This document shows positions 9,093 to 17,251 of a DNA stretch of 64,000 bases, one piece after another. The translations under genes and the position numbers were made by a program. The DNA comes from Seonamhaeicola aphaedonensis. Its GTDB lineage: Bacteria; Bacteroidota; Bacteroidia; Flavobacteriales; Flavobacteriaceae. The first letter of the stretch is position 1; each line of letters opens with the position of its first letter. The notes under the pieces were generated by a model. It was not told the origin of the DNA and did not search any database. It saw only the letters and a list, made by a program, of their open reading frames with translations. The stretch spans positions 744,001 through 808,000 of the forward strand of contig NZ_QRDX01000001.1 of NCBI RefSeq assembly GCF_003386195.1. The letters are read 5' to 3'.

Positions 9093-9640
9093 AAGTAGTT
9101 TTGTTTGGCCCTGAATCTACCGGAAAAACCACATTATCCAGACAATTGGCCAGACATTATAATTCGGTTTGGGTGCCAGAATATGCTAGAGAGTATCTTC
9201 AAAACAAATGGAATAATCAACGTAAAACTTGTGAACCAAATGATTTATTACCAATTGCCGAGGGACAAATACGTCTTGAAAATGAATTAGCCCAAAAAAC
9301 AGATACCGTTTTGATTTGTGATACAGATTTATTAGAAACCAAAGTATATTCGGAAGCTTACTATGTAGGAAGTTGTGATCCAATTTTAGAGAAATATGCC
9401 ATAGAAAATACTTACGATTTATATTTTTTAACCTATATTGACGTGCCTTGGGAAGCAGATGATTTAAGGGATAAACCAACCGAAAGAGAAATAATGTTTG
9501 AAGCTTTTCACAATGAATTGATGAAACAAAAAAGACCATTTGTTTTACTAAAAGGAAATAAAAAAGAACGCTTACAGGAAGCTGTTAGACATATTGACGA
9601 ATTATTGCAAAGAAAAGAATGTTTTCAGAAAAAGATATAG
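9053..9640 (+). CDS. NadR-like P-loop kinase
   Basis: Predicted 195-aa cytoplasmic ATPase/kinase resembling the C-terminal ribosylnicotinamide kinase domain of NadR, without the N-terminal adenylyltransferase. The P-loop GPESTGKTT is at residues 19-27, followed by VWVPEYAREYL near 37-47 (typical of NadR-like kinases), and a Walker B-like strand TVLICDTDLLET near 83-94. I start at the ATG at 9053, inside the end of the PnuC-type gene (40-bp overlap), because longer versions would lie wholly in that gene. It should phosphorylate the vitamin imported by the transporter: nicotinamide riboside by family, possibly thiamine by context. Confidence 0.83.
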   Translation: MEKNLKQQPADCVKVVLFGPESTGKTTLSRQLARHYNSVWVPEYAREYLQNKWNNQRKTCEPNDLLPIAEGQIRLENELAQKTDTVLICDTDLLETKVYSEAYYVGSCDPILEKYAIENTYDLYFLTYIDVPWEADDLRDKPTEREIMFEAFHNELMKQKRPFVLLKGNKKERLQEAVRHIDELLQRKECFQKKI

Positions 9641-11169
9641 ATCAAATACATAGTAAAGGTATTACTATTGACCAATTAAATTTACAAGTTGAACGTTTAA
9701 AAAATGGCGTTTCGTATTCTAAATTATTGGCTGCAGCTACTATTGGTCGAGGCATAGAAAAATTTACCGAAAAAGACACAGACAGTTATATTAAGTTTTT
9801 TGAGAGCAAGAAAAATAATTTGTCAATGGTTAAGTTTGTTCCAGCTTCTGGAGCTGCTACCAGAATGTTTAAATTTTTATTTCAGTTTTTAAAAAAGTTT
9901 AATCCAAAAAAAGAAACCATTAACCAGTTTATAGACAGACAAAGTAATGATTTAGTAAAAACTTTTTTTTCAAATTTAGAAGCATTTCCGTTTTATAAAG
10001 AGGTAATTAGAACATTAAAAAAGAATAAGCCTGCTTTCAATCATATGTCGTATGATGAAACTTGTAAGTCCTTTGTAAAAGCTATGTTAGATCATAAAGC
10101 TCTAAACTATAGTTTTTTTCCAAAGGGATTGCTCCCATTTCATAAATATGGTGATGAGGTAGTTTCTGCTTTTAGAGAGCATTTGTTAGAAGCTACTTTA
10201 TATGCTAGCTCAAATAATTTAGCAAACCTTCATTTTACAGTTTCGAGTAATCATCTCAAGTATTTTGAATTTGAGTTTGAAAGCGTAAATAAAGGATTGA
10301 CAAAAGAAACAGGGGTTCAATTTAAAGTATCTTATTCATATCAAAAGGAAGCAACTGAAACGGTTGCTCTTACGCCTGATAATTCAATATGTAGAAAAGA
10401 AGATGGCTCCATTTTGTTTAGACCGGCAGGACATGGTGCGCTTTTAGAAAATTTAAACGATTTAGATTATGACCTTATCTTTATTAAAAACATAGATAAC
10501 ATAACTGTAGCTGATAAAAATGTTACTATTTCTGAATATAAAAAACTTCTTGGGGGAGTGCTACTACATATTCAAGAAAAAGTTTTTGTCTATTTAAACA
10601 AGCTAGATAAGAATGACTGTGATGATGAGGATTATAAAATAATGGCACTGTTTTTAATTCATAAATTAAATGTTGTCATAAAACCAGAATTTGACAATTT
10701 CAGTTCAGATAAAAAGGCAGCTTATTTAAAAGAAAAGCTCAACAGGCCAATTAGAGTTTGTGGTATGGTTAAGAACGAAGGTCAACCTGGTGGTGGTCCG
10801 TTTTGGGTAAAAGGAAAAGATAGTAATATTTCACTTCAAATAGTTGAGTTTGCACAAATTAACTTTAGCAGCAAAGAGCAACAAGGTATTGTTTATAAAG
10901 CCACCCATTTTAACCCAACAGATTTGGTTTGTGCAGTAAAGAATTATAAGGGCGAAAAGTTTAATCTTAAAAACTATGTTGATCATAATGCTTCCTTTAT
11001 TACCACAAAAACTCAAAATGGTGTTAATATAAAAGCTTTAGAACTACCTGGTCTATGGAATGGTAGTATGGCTGGTTGGATTTCTGTATTTGTAGAAGTA
11101 CCATTAGAAACCTTCAATCCTGTAAAAACTGTCAATGATTTGCTATTACCTGCTCACCAAGTTGAATAA
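9619..11169 (+). CDS. DUF4301 family protein
   Basis: 516-aa protein of unknown function, conserved in Bacteroidota. The N-terminal region with FVPASGAATRMFKFLFQFL (about residues 72-90) and the later FRPAGHGALLENLNDL segment (about 272-287) recall a nucleotidyltransferase-like fold with a GxGTR-like loop, but I do not assign activity. Near 381-395 it has VKNEGQPGGGPFWV. It overlaps the kinase gene by 22 bp and shares a TAATG stop/start with arfB, so it belongs to the same polycistronic unit. No signal peptide or membrane segment is visible. Confidence 0.8.
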   Translation: MFSEKDIDQIHSKGITIDQLNLQVERLKNGVSYSKLLAAATIGRGIEKFTEKDTDSYIKFFESKKNNLSMVKFVPASGAATRMFKFLFQFLKKFNPKKETINQFIDRQSNDLVKTFFSNLEAFPFYKEVIRTLKKNKPAFNHMSYDETCKSFVKAMLDHKALNYSFFPKGLLPFHKYGDEVVSAFREHLLEATLYASSNNLANLHFTVSSNHLKYFEFEFESVNKGLTKETGVQFKVSYSYQKEATETVALTPDNSICRKEDGSILFRPAGHGALLENLNDLDYDLIFIKNIDNITVADKNVTISEYKKLLGGVLLHIQEKVFVYLNKLDKNDCDDEDYKIMALFLIHKLNVVIKPEFDNFSSDKKAAYLKEKLNRPIRVCGMVKNEGQPGGGPFWVKGKDSNISLQIVEFAQINFSSKEQQGIVYKATHFNPTDLVCAVKNYKGEKFNLKNYVDHNASFITTKTQNGVNIKALELPGLWNGSMAGWISVFVEVPLETFNPVKTVNDLLLPAHQVE

Positions 11170-11576
11170 TGTTTGACAAAGAAGCCTTATTAAACGAAGT
11201 GTCTTTTAAAGCCATAAAAAGTTCTGGCAGTGGTGGTCAGCACGTTAATAAAGTAGCTACAAAGGTTGAATTGGATTTTAATGTAAATGAATCATCAATA
11301 CTTTCTGAAGAACAAAAACAAAAGCTTTTACAAAAACTTAAAAAGAGACTAACAAAGGAAGGCGTACTTATTCTTCAATGTGGTGAAACCAGGAGTCAAA
11401 TTAAAAATAAAACCTTAGTTATTAATCGTTTTTTAGAATTGATAAAAAACGCTTTGATAATTAAGAAAAAACGTATTCCCACAAAAACGCCGAAGTCTAT
11501 CATAAGAAAGCGATTAAAGGAGAAACAAAAACAGGCCGAAAAAAAGGCTCATAGAAGAAAACCCGATATAGACTAA
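11169..11576 (+). CDS. arfB: alternative ribosome-rescue factor ArfB
   Basis: Peptidyl-tRNA hydrolase that frees ribosomes stalled on mRNAs lacking a stop codon. The 135-aa protein has the catalytic GGQ loop at residues 22-24 within SSGSGGQHVNKVATKVEL, a release-factor domain 3 fold, and a lysine/arginine-rich C-terminal tail (KRIPTKTPKSIIRKRLKEKQ and beyond) that inserts into the empty mRNA channel in known homologues. Full length for the family. Start and upstream stop overlap by one base (TAATG). Confidence 0.95.
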   Translation: MFDKEALLNEVSFKAIKSSGSGGQHVNKVATKVELDFNVNESSILSEEQKQKLLQKLKKRLTKEGVLILQCGETRSQIKNKTLVINRFLELIKNALIIKKKRIPTKTPKSIIRKRLKEKQKQAEKKAHRRKPDID

Positions 11577-11629
11577 AAAAATCGAAATTACTACCCAGTA
11601 ATTTGTAATTCTAGCGTACATTTGCACTG

Positions 11630-11790
11630 TTCTCAAAAAGGGGTGCTTTTCAGTTAGCAGTTATCAGTTTTACAGTTGGCAGTCATGAAAAAATGACTTT
11701 TAACTTTTAACTTTTAACTTTTAACTCCAGAGAGGCTGAGATCATACCCATTGAACCTAGAACAGGTAATGCTGTTTAGGAAATTATAAT
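11630..11790 (+). promoter_or_regulatory. TPP riboswitch (THI element)
   Basis: Contains the conserved parts of a thiamine-pyrophosphate riboswitch: AGGGGTGCTTTT at 11639-11650, GGCTGAGATCATACCC at 11734-11749, TTGAACCT with ACAGGTAATGCTG at 11751-11774, then TTTAGGAAATT. The segment joining the two halves of P3 is lengthened to about 80 nt; it includes the hairpin AGTCAT-GAAAAA-ATGACT and four tandem copies of a 7-mer (CTTTTAA) at about 11696-11724. It lies about 100 nt upstream of the TonB receptor and should switch its expression off when thiamine is plentiful. No other gene in the 316-bp gap. Confidence 0.9.
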
Positions 11791-11892
11791 GCTGTTATGC
11801 TTAACTTATTTTAGCATCTCATTATTGAAAATCAATTTATTAATTTAAAGAATAATTACCTCTTTTTATTCGATTATAACTTTTTAATCGAC

Positions 11893-14025
11893 ATGAAAAA
11901 TTTATTTCTTTTTTTAACACTTTTAGTGTTATCAGTCGGCGTTAATGCGCAACAAAATCAAATTCAACAAGATTCAACCTCACGAGAAAAACTTGATGAA
12001 GTTTTGGTAAAAGCCGTTAGGGTTGATGCCGATTCTCCAATTACCCATTCCAATGTAGATAAGGAAGAGTTGGCAAAGCGTAATTTGGGTCAAGATATGC
12101 CTATTTTACTCAACTACCTACCATCTGTAGTAACTACTAGTGATGCAGGTGCAGGGATTGGATACACTGGAATTCGTGTGCGTGGTACTGATGCTACCAG
12201 AGTGAATGTAACCATTAATGGAATTCCATACAACGACCCAGAAAGCCAAGGTACTTTTTGGGTGAATTTAGGCGATTTTGCCTCGTCTACAGAAAGTTTA
12301 CAGTTACAACGTGGCGTAGGTACTTCTACAAATGGATCTGGTGCTTTTGGAGCTAGTTTGAATCTGTTGACTGATGCCTTTTCAAAAGAGGCTTTTGCTG
12401 AAATATCAAATAGTTTTGGTAGTTTTAATACTAGAAAGCATACTGTAAAAATAAGCACTGGTTTACTTAATGACCATTTTGAAATATCAGGACGTTTTTC
12501 AAAAATTGATTCTGATGGCTATGTAGATAGAGCTTTTACCGATTTAAAATCGTATTTCTTACAAGGTATTTATAAAGATGGTAATACTTTAATTAAGGCG
12601 CTAACCTTTGGAAATAAAGAATACACCTATCAATCTTGGTTTGGTTTAACTGCCGAACAGTTACAGCAAGATCGTCGTCAAAACCCTTACACTTATGATA
12701 ATGAAACCGATAATTACTGGCAAGACCATTATCAATTACATTGGAACCAGCGCTTAGACAATAATTGGTCTACTAATATTGGATTAAACTATACCAAAGG
12801 AAAAGGTTACTTTGAGCAGTTTAAAGAGGATGAATCTGCAGCAGGTTTTGCTAATTTAATTGAAGATGATTCTGATGTCATTGTTCGTCGTTGGTTGGAT
12901 AATGATTTTTATGTAATTAACATGAATACAACCTACAAAAAAAATGCTGTTGAAATTATATCTGGTTTATCTTATAGCGTTTATACTGGAGATCATTATG
13001 GTGAAGTAATTTGGGGTAGTGATTTAGCGCCTAATACCAACATCCGTGATCGCTATTATGAAGGTGATGCTACCAAAAATGACTTTAGTGTATTCTCAAA
13101 AGCAACATTTAAATTATCTGAAGCTATTACTGGATTTGTTGATATACAAGGGCGTTTTGTTAGTTATAAAACCAATGGGATAAATTCAGATTTAGTATCC
13201 TTTATAACTGATGCAGAGTTCAGCTTTTTCAACCCTAAAGTAGGTTTAACCTATCAAGCAAATCAAAATAACAGCTTCTATACTTCATATGCAAGAGCCA
13301 ACAGAGAACCAAATCGTGATGATTTTAAAAACGGTGTAACAGAACATGAAATCTTAAATGACATTGAATTGGGTTGGCGTCATAATACCAACAAGGTAGC
13401 ACTAAGCACTAATCTTTATTATATGTTCTACCAAAACCAGCTAGTATTAACTGGTGGTCTTGATGATGTAGGAAGCCCTCTAAGAGCAACTAGTGGAAAA
13501 AGTTATAGACTTGGCATTGAAGCTGATGCATCAATTCAGTTTTGTAACTCGTTCAGCACTTCAACAAATGTAGCTGTAAGTAGTAATAAAAATAAAGAGT
13601 TCAAAGCTTCAATTGATGGAGCCTTAGTTAATTTAGGAGATACAAATATTTCTTTTTCACCAGACTTAATAATTGGTAATGCGCTTAATTTTTTTCCAGC
13701 AGAAAACTTACAATTGTCTCTTTTGAGTAAGTATGTAGGTGAGCAATATATGGGTAATGTAGATTCTGAGTTTTCAAAATTGGATAGTTATTTTGTTAAT
13801 GATTTAAATGTTAATTATGAAATTAAACCCAAAAAACTATTTAAATCCATAATGTTATCTGCTTTGGTCAATAATATTTTCAACAAAGAATATGTCTCCA
13901 ATGGGTATTACTATACATATGATGATACATGGTCAGATGCTAATGCGGTAACTACCATTGAAGGAGCTGGTTATTATCCACAAGCAACAACCAACTTTTT
14001 AGTTGGAGCCACGTTGAGATTTTAA
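11893..14025 (+). CDS. TonB-dependent receptor, probably for thiamine
   Basis: Outer-membrane active transporter of 710 aa. A signal peptide (LFLFLTLLVLSVGVNAQ) ends near residue 20; a short TonB-box region follows, then the plug domain (SNVDKEELAKRN to about residue 150, with RVRGTDATRVNVTINGIPYN) and a 22-strand-type barrel ending in the aromatic C-terminus ATLRF. It lacks the carboxypeptidase-like N-terminal domain of the larger receptor at 40.8 kb. The TPP riboswitch directly upstream is strong evidence that the substrate is thiamine or a precursor. A perfect hairpin terminator follows. Confidence 0.92.
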   Translation: MKNLFLFLTLLVLSVGVNAQQNQIQQDSTSREKLDEVLVKAVRVDADSPITHSNVDKEELAKRNLGQDMPILLNYLPSVVTTSDAGAGIGYTGIRVRGTDATRVNVTINGIPYNDPESQGTFWVNLGDFASSTESLQLQRGVGTSTNGSGAFGASLNLLTDAFSKEAFAEISNSFGSFNTRKHTVKISTGLLNDHFEISGRFSKIDSDGYVDRAFTDLKSYFLQGIYKDGNTLIKALTFGNKEYTYQSWFGLTAEQLQQDRRQNPYTYDNETDNYWQDHYQLHWNQRLDNNWSTNIGLNYTKGKGYFEQFKEDESAAGFANLIEDDSDVIVRRWLDNDFYVINMNTTYKKNAVEIISGLSYSVYTGDHYGEVIWGSDLAPNTNIRDRYYEGDATKNDFSVFSKATFKLSEAITGFVDIQGRFVSYKTNGINSDLVSFITDAEFSFFNPKVGLTYQANQNNSFYTSYARANREPNRDDFKNGVTEHEILNDIELGWRHNTNKVALSTNLYYMFYQNQLVLTGGLDDVGSPLRATSGKSYRLGIEADASIQFCNSFSTSTNVAVSSNKNKEFKASIDGALVNLGDTNISFSPDLIIGNALNFFPAENLQLSLLSKYVGEQYMGNVDSEFSKLDSYFVNDLNVNYEIKPKKLFKSIMLSALVNNIFNKEYVSNGYYYTYDDTWSDANAVTTIEGAGYYPQATTNFLVGATLRF

Positions 14026-14042
14026 ACAAAATAAGAAAGTAT

Positions 14043-14072
14043 AGAAAAGCGACTCAAATGAGTCGCTTTTCT
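14043..14072. terminator. bidirectional intrinsic terminator
   Basis: Perfect 13-bp stem: AGAAAAGCGACTC at 14043-14055 and GAGTCGCTTTTCT at 14060-14072 with loop AAAT. It lies between the convergent TonB receptor and lipoprotein genes, with T-rich flanks in both directions, so it can end both transcripts. Confidence 0.85.
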
Positions 14073-14499
14073 AATTAAATATAGTGAGGTTGTTACCATT
14101 TTTCTCTACTCTATAGAATTTAAGAGAACAACGTAATGAAGTATTCTCTAAAGGGGCTCCTGTTATAAGACTATACTTATTATTGTCATCACACCCACAA
14201 GTGGCCTCTATACCAGAAGGAACCAAAGCAGAACAATTGTTGGGTATGTGATTGGGGTCACTTGCGTCCCAAGCTAAAAAATCAAAACCAGTACTAACAA
14301 CAATAACTCCTGCATTTCCCGCATTAGGGATATAAACCGAGTTTGCAGGAAACTGTAACTGACTATATTGTGGTAAACTTAAATTTATAGTTTCACTAAC
14401 CGTTACATTTAATAAAAACTTACAGTTTTCATCTTCCTCAGAATTTCCGCTACAAGCAGTTAAAACAAACAAAAAAATAAGACAGTAAATAAATCTCAT
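14071..14499 (-). CDS. Rieske-like-fold lipoprotein, unknown function
   Basis: 142-aa predicted lipoprotein: signal peptide then lipobox LTAC with cysteine near residue 16. The body resembles small Bacteroidota lipoproteins with a Rieske-like beta fold: GVIVVSTGFDFLAWDASDPN near 85-104 with NHIPNNCSAL after it, CGCDDNNKYSLITGAP near 120-135, and a final hydrophobic strand FYRVEKNGNNLTIF. The first half of the classical CxH...CxxH cluster motif is replaced (DPNH where a CxH is expected), so binding of a 2Fe-2S cluster is doubtful. I do not assign a function. Confidence 0.6.
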   Translation of the reverse strand: MRFIYCLIFLFVLTACSGNSEEDENCKFLLNVTVSETINLSLPQYSQLQFPANSVYIPNAGNAGVIVVSTGFDFLAWDASDPNHIPNNCSALVPSGIEATCGCDDNNKYSLITGAPLENTSLRCSLKFYRVEKNGNNLTIFN

Positions 14500-14557
14500 A
14501 GTAATTAAAAAACAACGGGTAATTTACAACAAAAAGTAAACCCACTTAAATATTTTG

Positions 14558-14565
14558 TATATTTG
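14558..14565 (+). promoter_or_regulatory. -7 promoter element of greA
   Basis: TATATTTG exactly matches the Bacteroidota -7 consensus TAnnTTTG. Transcription should start near 14572, leaving a greA leader of about 90 nt that contains the terminator-like hairpin at 14599-14625. I see no good -33 element. Confidence 0.6.
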
Positions 14566-14598
14566 TGTCAAAGACATATTAAACCAATATTTTATTTA

Positions 14599-14625
14599 GA
14601 TGCTGAACATGTTCAGCATCTTTTT
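14599..14625 (+). terminator. attenuator-like terminator in the greA leader
   Basis: A perfect 22-bp inverted repeat, GATGCTGAAC / AT / GTTCAGCATC (14599-14620), followed by TTTTT. It has the form of an intrinsic terminator on the plus strand, yet no plus-strand gene ends here: the preceding gene is on the minus strand and starts at 14499. It therefore lies between the promoter and the greA start and should truncate part of the transcripts. Confidence 0.7.
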
Positions 14626-14664
14626 AATTAAATAAGCCTCACATAGTGAGTAAACAATGAAGTT

Positions 14665-15138
14665 ATGAGTAAAGTATCTTACTACACAGCAGAAGGATTA
14701 AAAAAATTAAGAGCAGAGTTAAACCAGTTAAAAGATGTTGAGCGTCCCAAAGCCTCGCAAGCTATTGCAGAGGCTAGAGATAAAGGTGATTTAAGTGAGA
14801 ATGCAGAGTATGATGCTGCCAAGGAGGCTCAGGGGCTTTTAGAAATGAAAATTTCTAAATTAGAAGAAACCCTATCCAATGCAAGGCTAATTGATGAATC
14901 CCAGCTTGATAATTCTAAAGTATTGGTGTTGTCTACAGTTAAAATAAAGAATCAAACCAACGGTATGGAAATGAGTTATACATTGGTTGCTGAGAGTGAA
15001 GCTGATTTAAAAAGCGGAAAAATTTCAGTAAACTCACCAATAGGTAAAGGATTGCTTGGAAAATCTGTTGGTGATGTTGCCGAAATACAAGTCCCTAATG
15101 GAGTAATGAAATTTGATATTATTGAAATAACTAGATAA
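14665..15138 (+). CDS. greA: transcription elongation factor GreA
   Basis: Rescues backtracked RNA polymerase by stimulating cleavage of the nascent RNA. The 157-aa protein is full length: an N-terminal antiparallel coiled coil (about 1-75) with the acidic tip DKGDLSENAEYDAA (D42, E45), then the FKBP-like C-terminal domain with SPIGKGLLGKSVGD near 128-141. It is followed 12 bp later by a HIT-family gene, likely in one operon. Its leader carries a terminator-like hairpin, which suggests attenuation or production of a short leader RNA. Confidence 0.96.
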   Translation: MSKVSYYTAEGLKKLRAELNQLKDVERPKASQAIAEARDKGDLSENAEYDAAKEAQGLLEMKISKLEETLSNARLIDESQLDNSKVLVLSTVKIKNQTNGMEMSYTLVAESEADLKSGKISVNSPIGKGLLGKSVGDVAEIQVPNGVMKFDIIEITR

Positions 15139-15150
15139 TAACATAGGGTA

Positions 15151-15540
15151 ATGGCTTCTATATTTACAAAAATCATTAATGGTGATATTCCTTGTTATAA
15201 AATTGCTGAAACCGAGGATTTTTTTGCCTTTCTTGATATTAATCCTAATAGCAAAGGACACACACTATGTATACCCAAAAAGGAAGTTGATAAGATTTTT
15301 GATTTAGACGAAGCTACTTATAATGGTTTGATGAGTTTCTCAAGAACCGTTGCTAAAGCCATTGAAAAAGCTATTCCTTGTAAACGTGTTGGTATATCGG
15401 TTATCGGTTTAGAAGTACCACATGTACATGTGCACTTAATTCCTTTACATTCTATGGAAGATGCTCGGTTTATTCAAAAAGCTAAAGTGTCTTCAGAGGA
15501 GTTTATAAAAATAGCAGACGCCATAAAATTACATTTATAA
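15151..15540 (+). CDS. HIT family nucleotide-binding protein
   Basis: Histidine-triad protein of 129 aa that acts on nucleoside phosphoramidates or related nucleotide conjugates. The catalytic triad HVHVH is at residues 91-95 in PHVHVHLIPLH; the N-terminus IFTKIINGDIPCYKI is typical of the HinT group. It is downstream of greA by 12 bp. The last 6 bp overlap a convergent gene. Confidence 0.93.
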   Translation: MASIFTKIINGDIPCYKIAETEDFFAFLDINPNSKGHTLCIPKKEVDKIFDLDEATYNGLMSFSRTVAKAIEKAIPCKRVGISVIGLEVPHVHVHLIPLHSMEDARFIQKAKVSSEEFIKIADAIKLHL

Positions 15541-15885
15541 ACTCGTATAGATTGCTAAAATAGCAATTATAATTGCTATTAGGATAAAAAATAAAACAGC
15601 AATCCAAGAAGCCTTTTTCAAGTATTTTGAAGTCTTTTTAGGTTTTATTGTTTTTTGCTGATATTCAAAAACACGTTCTATATCATCAGTCCATTGTACA
15701 GGGTAGATAATTGTATTGCAAACAAGACATTCTAAAGAATGATTAACGTTTGGTGTAATAGACTTGTAAAATTTAGTCTCTACTATTTTTTGCTCAAAAG
15801 TGAGTTGTAACCCCTTATTATTATAACATTCAGGACAGTTGTTTTTTAAAGAAACTTGTTTTAAAGTTATAAAAGATTCTTTCAT
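15535..15885 (-). CDS. zinc-ribbon membrane protein, unknown function
   Basis: 116-aa protein with two CxxC pairs (CPEC near 18-21, CLVC near 53-56) that look like a zinc ribbon, a KPKKTSKYLKK basic linker, and one strongly hydrophobic C-terminal helix (about 92-113). It would sit in the inner membrane with the ribbon in the cytoplasm. It starts 3 bp downstream of the histidine kinase gene on the same strand, so it is probably cotranscribed with it. No family recognised. Confidence 0.65.
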   Translation of the reverse strand: MKESFITLKQVSLKNNCPECYNNKGLQLTFEQKIVETKFYKSITPNVNHSLECLVCNTIIYPVQWTDDIERVFEYQQKTIKPKKTSKYLKKASWIAVLFFILIAIIIAILAIYTSL

Positions 15886-15888
15886 AAA

Positions 15889-17040
15889 TTAAGCAGTTTT
15901 CATACTTATTTGAATGGTTGTGCCTTTATCTTTTTCAGAATGAAGTATTTTTATTTTTCCATTATGAAAATCTTCAATAATACGTTTAGTTAGAGATAAA
16001 CCTAGTCCCCAGCCTCTTTTTTTAGTAGTAAAGCCAGGCTCAAAAATTTTATTAAAGTGCTTTTTAGAGATGCCTTTGCCTGTATCGGTTACTTTTACTT
16101 TCACATTGTCTTCTAATTGGGATATTTCTATAGTTATTTTTCCACGCCCTTTCATAGCATCAATGGCATTTTTAACCAAGTTTTCAATGGTCCAACTATA
16201 GAGCTGTTTGTTCATTTTTACTGGAATGGCATTATTTGGGGCAATAAGATCGAATACTATAGAACTAGAAGCTCTAGCCTTTAAATAATCATACGAATTA
16301 ATGGTTTCTTCAACAATATTGGCAATTTCTAAAGTTGGTAAAGACCCTATTTTACTAAAACGTTCTGTAATAATTTTTAACCTATCAATATCCTTTTCTA
16401 TTTCGGCAATGTAATCAGGATTGATGTTTTCACTTTTTAAAATTTCGGTCCAACCAATAAGAGACGATAACGGGGTTCCAATTTGATGAGCCGTTTCTTT
16501 AGCCATTCCAGACCACAATTTGTTTTGAGTAGCATTTTTGTTGCTACTATAAAAGAAGAATATAACTGCCCCAAATAACACTACAATTAAGATTAATGCT
16601 AAGGGGTAATATTTGAGTTTATTTAAAAGCTCAGAATTACCATAGTAAATGGTACTGTAAAGTTTTCCATCAAACCTAACCTCAATAGGTTTGTTTTCTT
16701 TTTTAAACTTTACAATCAGATTATTAATATATGTTGTGTCCTGAATTTTTTTAGGATTCAAGTTATTGTGGTCTACAGAGCCATCTCTATTAACCATAAT
16801 CATAGGTGTAGTTTTATTACTAGTAATTACTTGTAAAGGTAAATCACCCATGTTCTCGTTTAGGTTATTGGTCTTTACCAAATCAGATTGAGCAAATGAC
16901 CAATTTTCCATTTTTACTCGTTCTTCATGTTTAAAATGTTGAAAAAACTCATAAGTTTTCCATAAAATGACAGAAACAATAATAAACGATAAAACCACAA
17001 TGGCCCAACGAAAGGTGTTTTGATATTTAGTTAAAATCAT
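15889..17040 (-). CDS. sensor histidine kinase (orphan)
   Basis: Two-component sensor of 383 aa. Two membrane helices (about 11-27 and 146-164) bracket an extracytoplasmic domain of about 120 residues. The phosphoacceptor histidine is H185 in KETAHQIGTPLSSLIGW, the variant H-box seen in many Bacteroidota kinases; there is no HAMP domain. The ATPase part shows the N-box ENLVKNAIDAM, the G1 box DTGKGISK and the G2-like GWGLGLSL. No response regulator lies next to it; the only same-strand neighbour is the zinc-ribbon membrane protein. The signal sensed is unknown. Confidence 0.92.
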   Translation of the reverse strand: MILTKYQNTFRWAIVVLSFIIVSVILWKTYEFFQHFKHEERVKMENWSFAQSDLVKTNNLNENMGDLPLQVITSNKTTPMIMVNRDGSVDHNNLNPKKIQDTTYINNLIVKFKKENKPIEVRFDGKLYSTIYYGNSELLNKLKYYPLALILIVVLFGAVIFFFYSSNKNATQNKLWSGMAKETAHQIGTPLSSLIGWTEILKSENINPDYIAEIEKDIDRLKIITERFSKIGSLPTLEIANIVEETINSYDYLKARASSSIVFDLIAPNNAIPVKMNKQLYSWTIENLVKNAIDAMKGRGKITIEISQLEDNVKVKVTDTGKGISKKHFNKIFEPGFTTKKRGWGLGLSLTKRIIEDFHNGKIKILHSEKDKGTTIQISMKTA

Positions 17041-17251
17041 TAAACTTAATTTAACGTGTAATATAATGCAAATCTGTTAATATTATTGTGCTAGTTGTTA
17101 GTAAATCGGTTTTTGATTGCCCGTGATATTGGTTACATTTACTTTGATAGTTTGTGTTTTCTAAATTATTGACAGCGACAAACCAATGTTGAAAATTAGT
17201 TTAACTTTTCAGCTTTTTTTTGATTAGTTTTGTTGAAACTAAAAGCGTTTC

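Noticed and set aside
9186-9539. Antisense frame inside the NadR-like kinase gene
   Set aside because: Composition-driven shadow of a well supported gene; no start context or family match.
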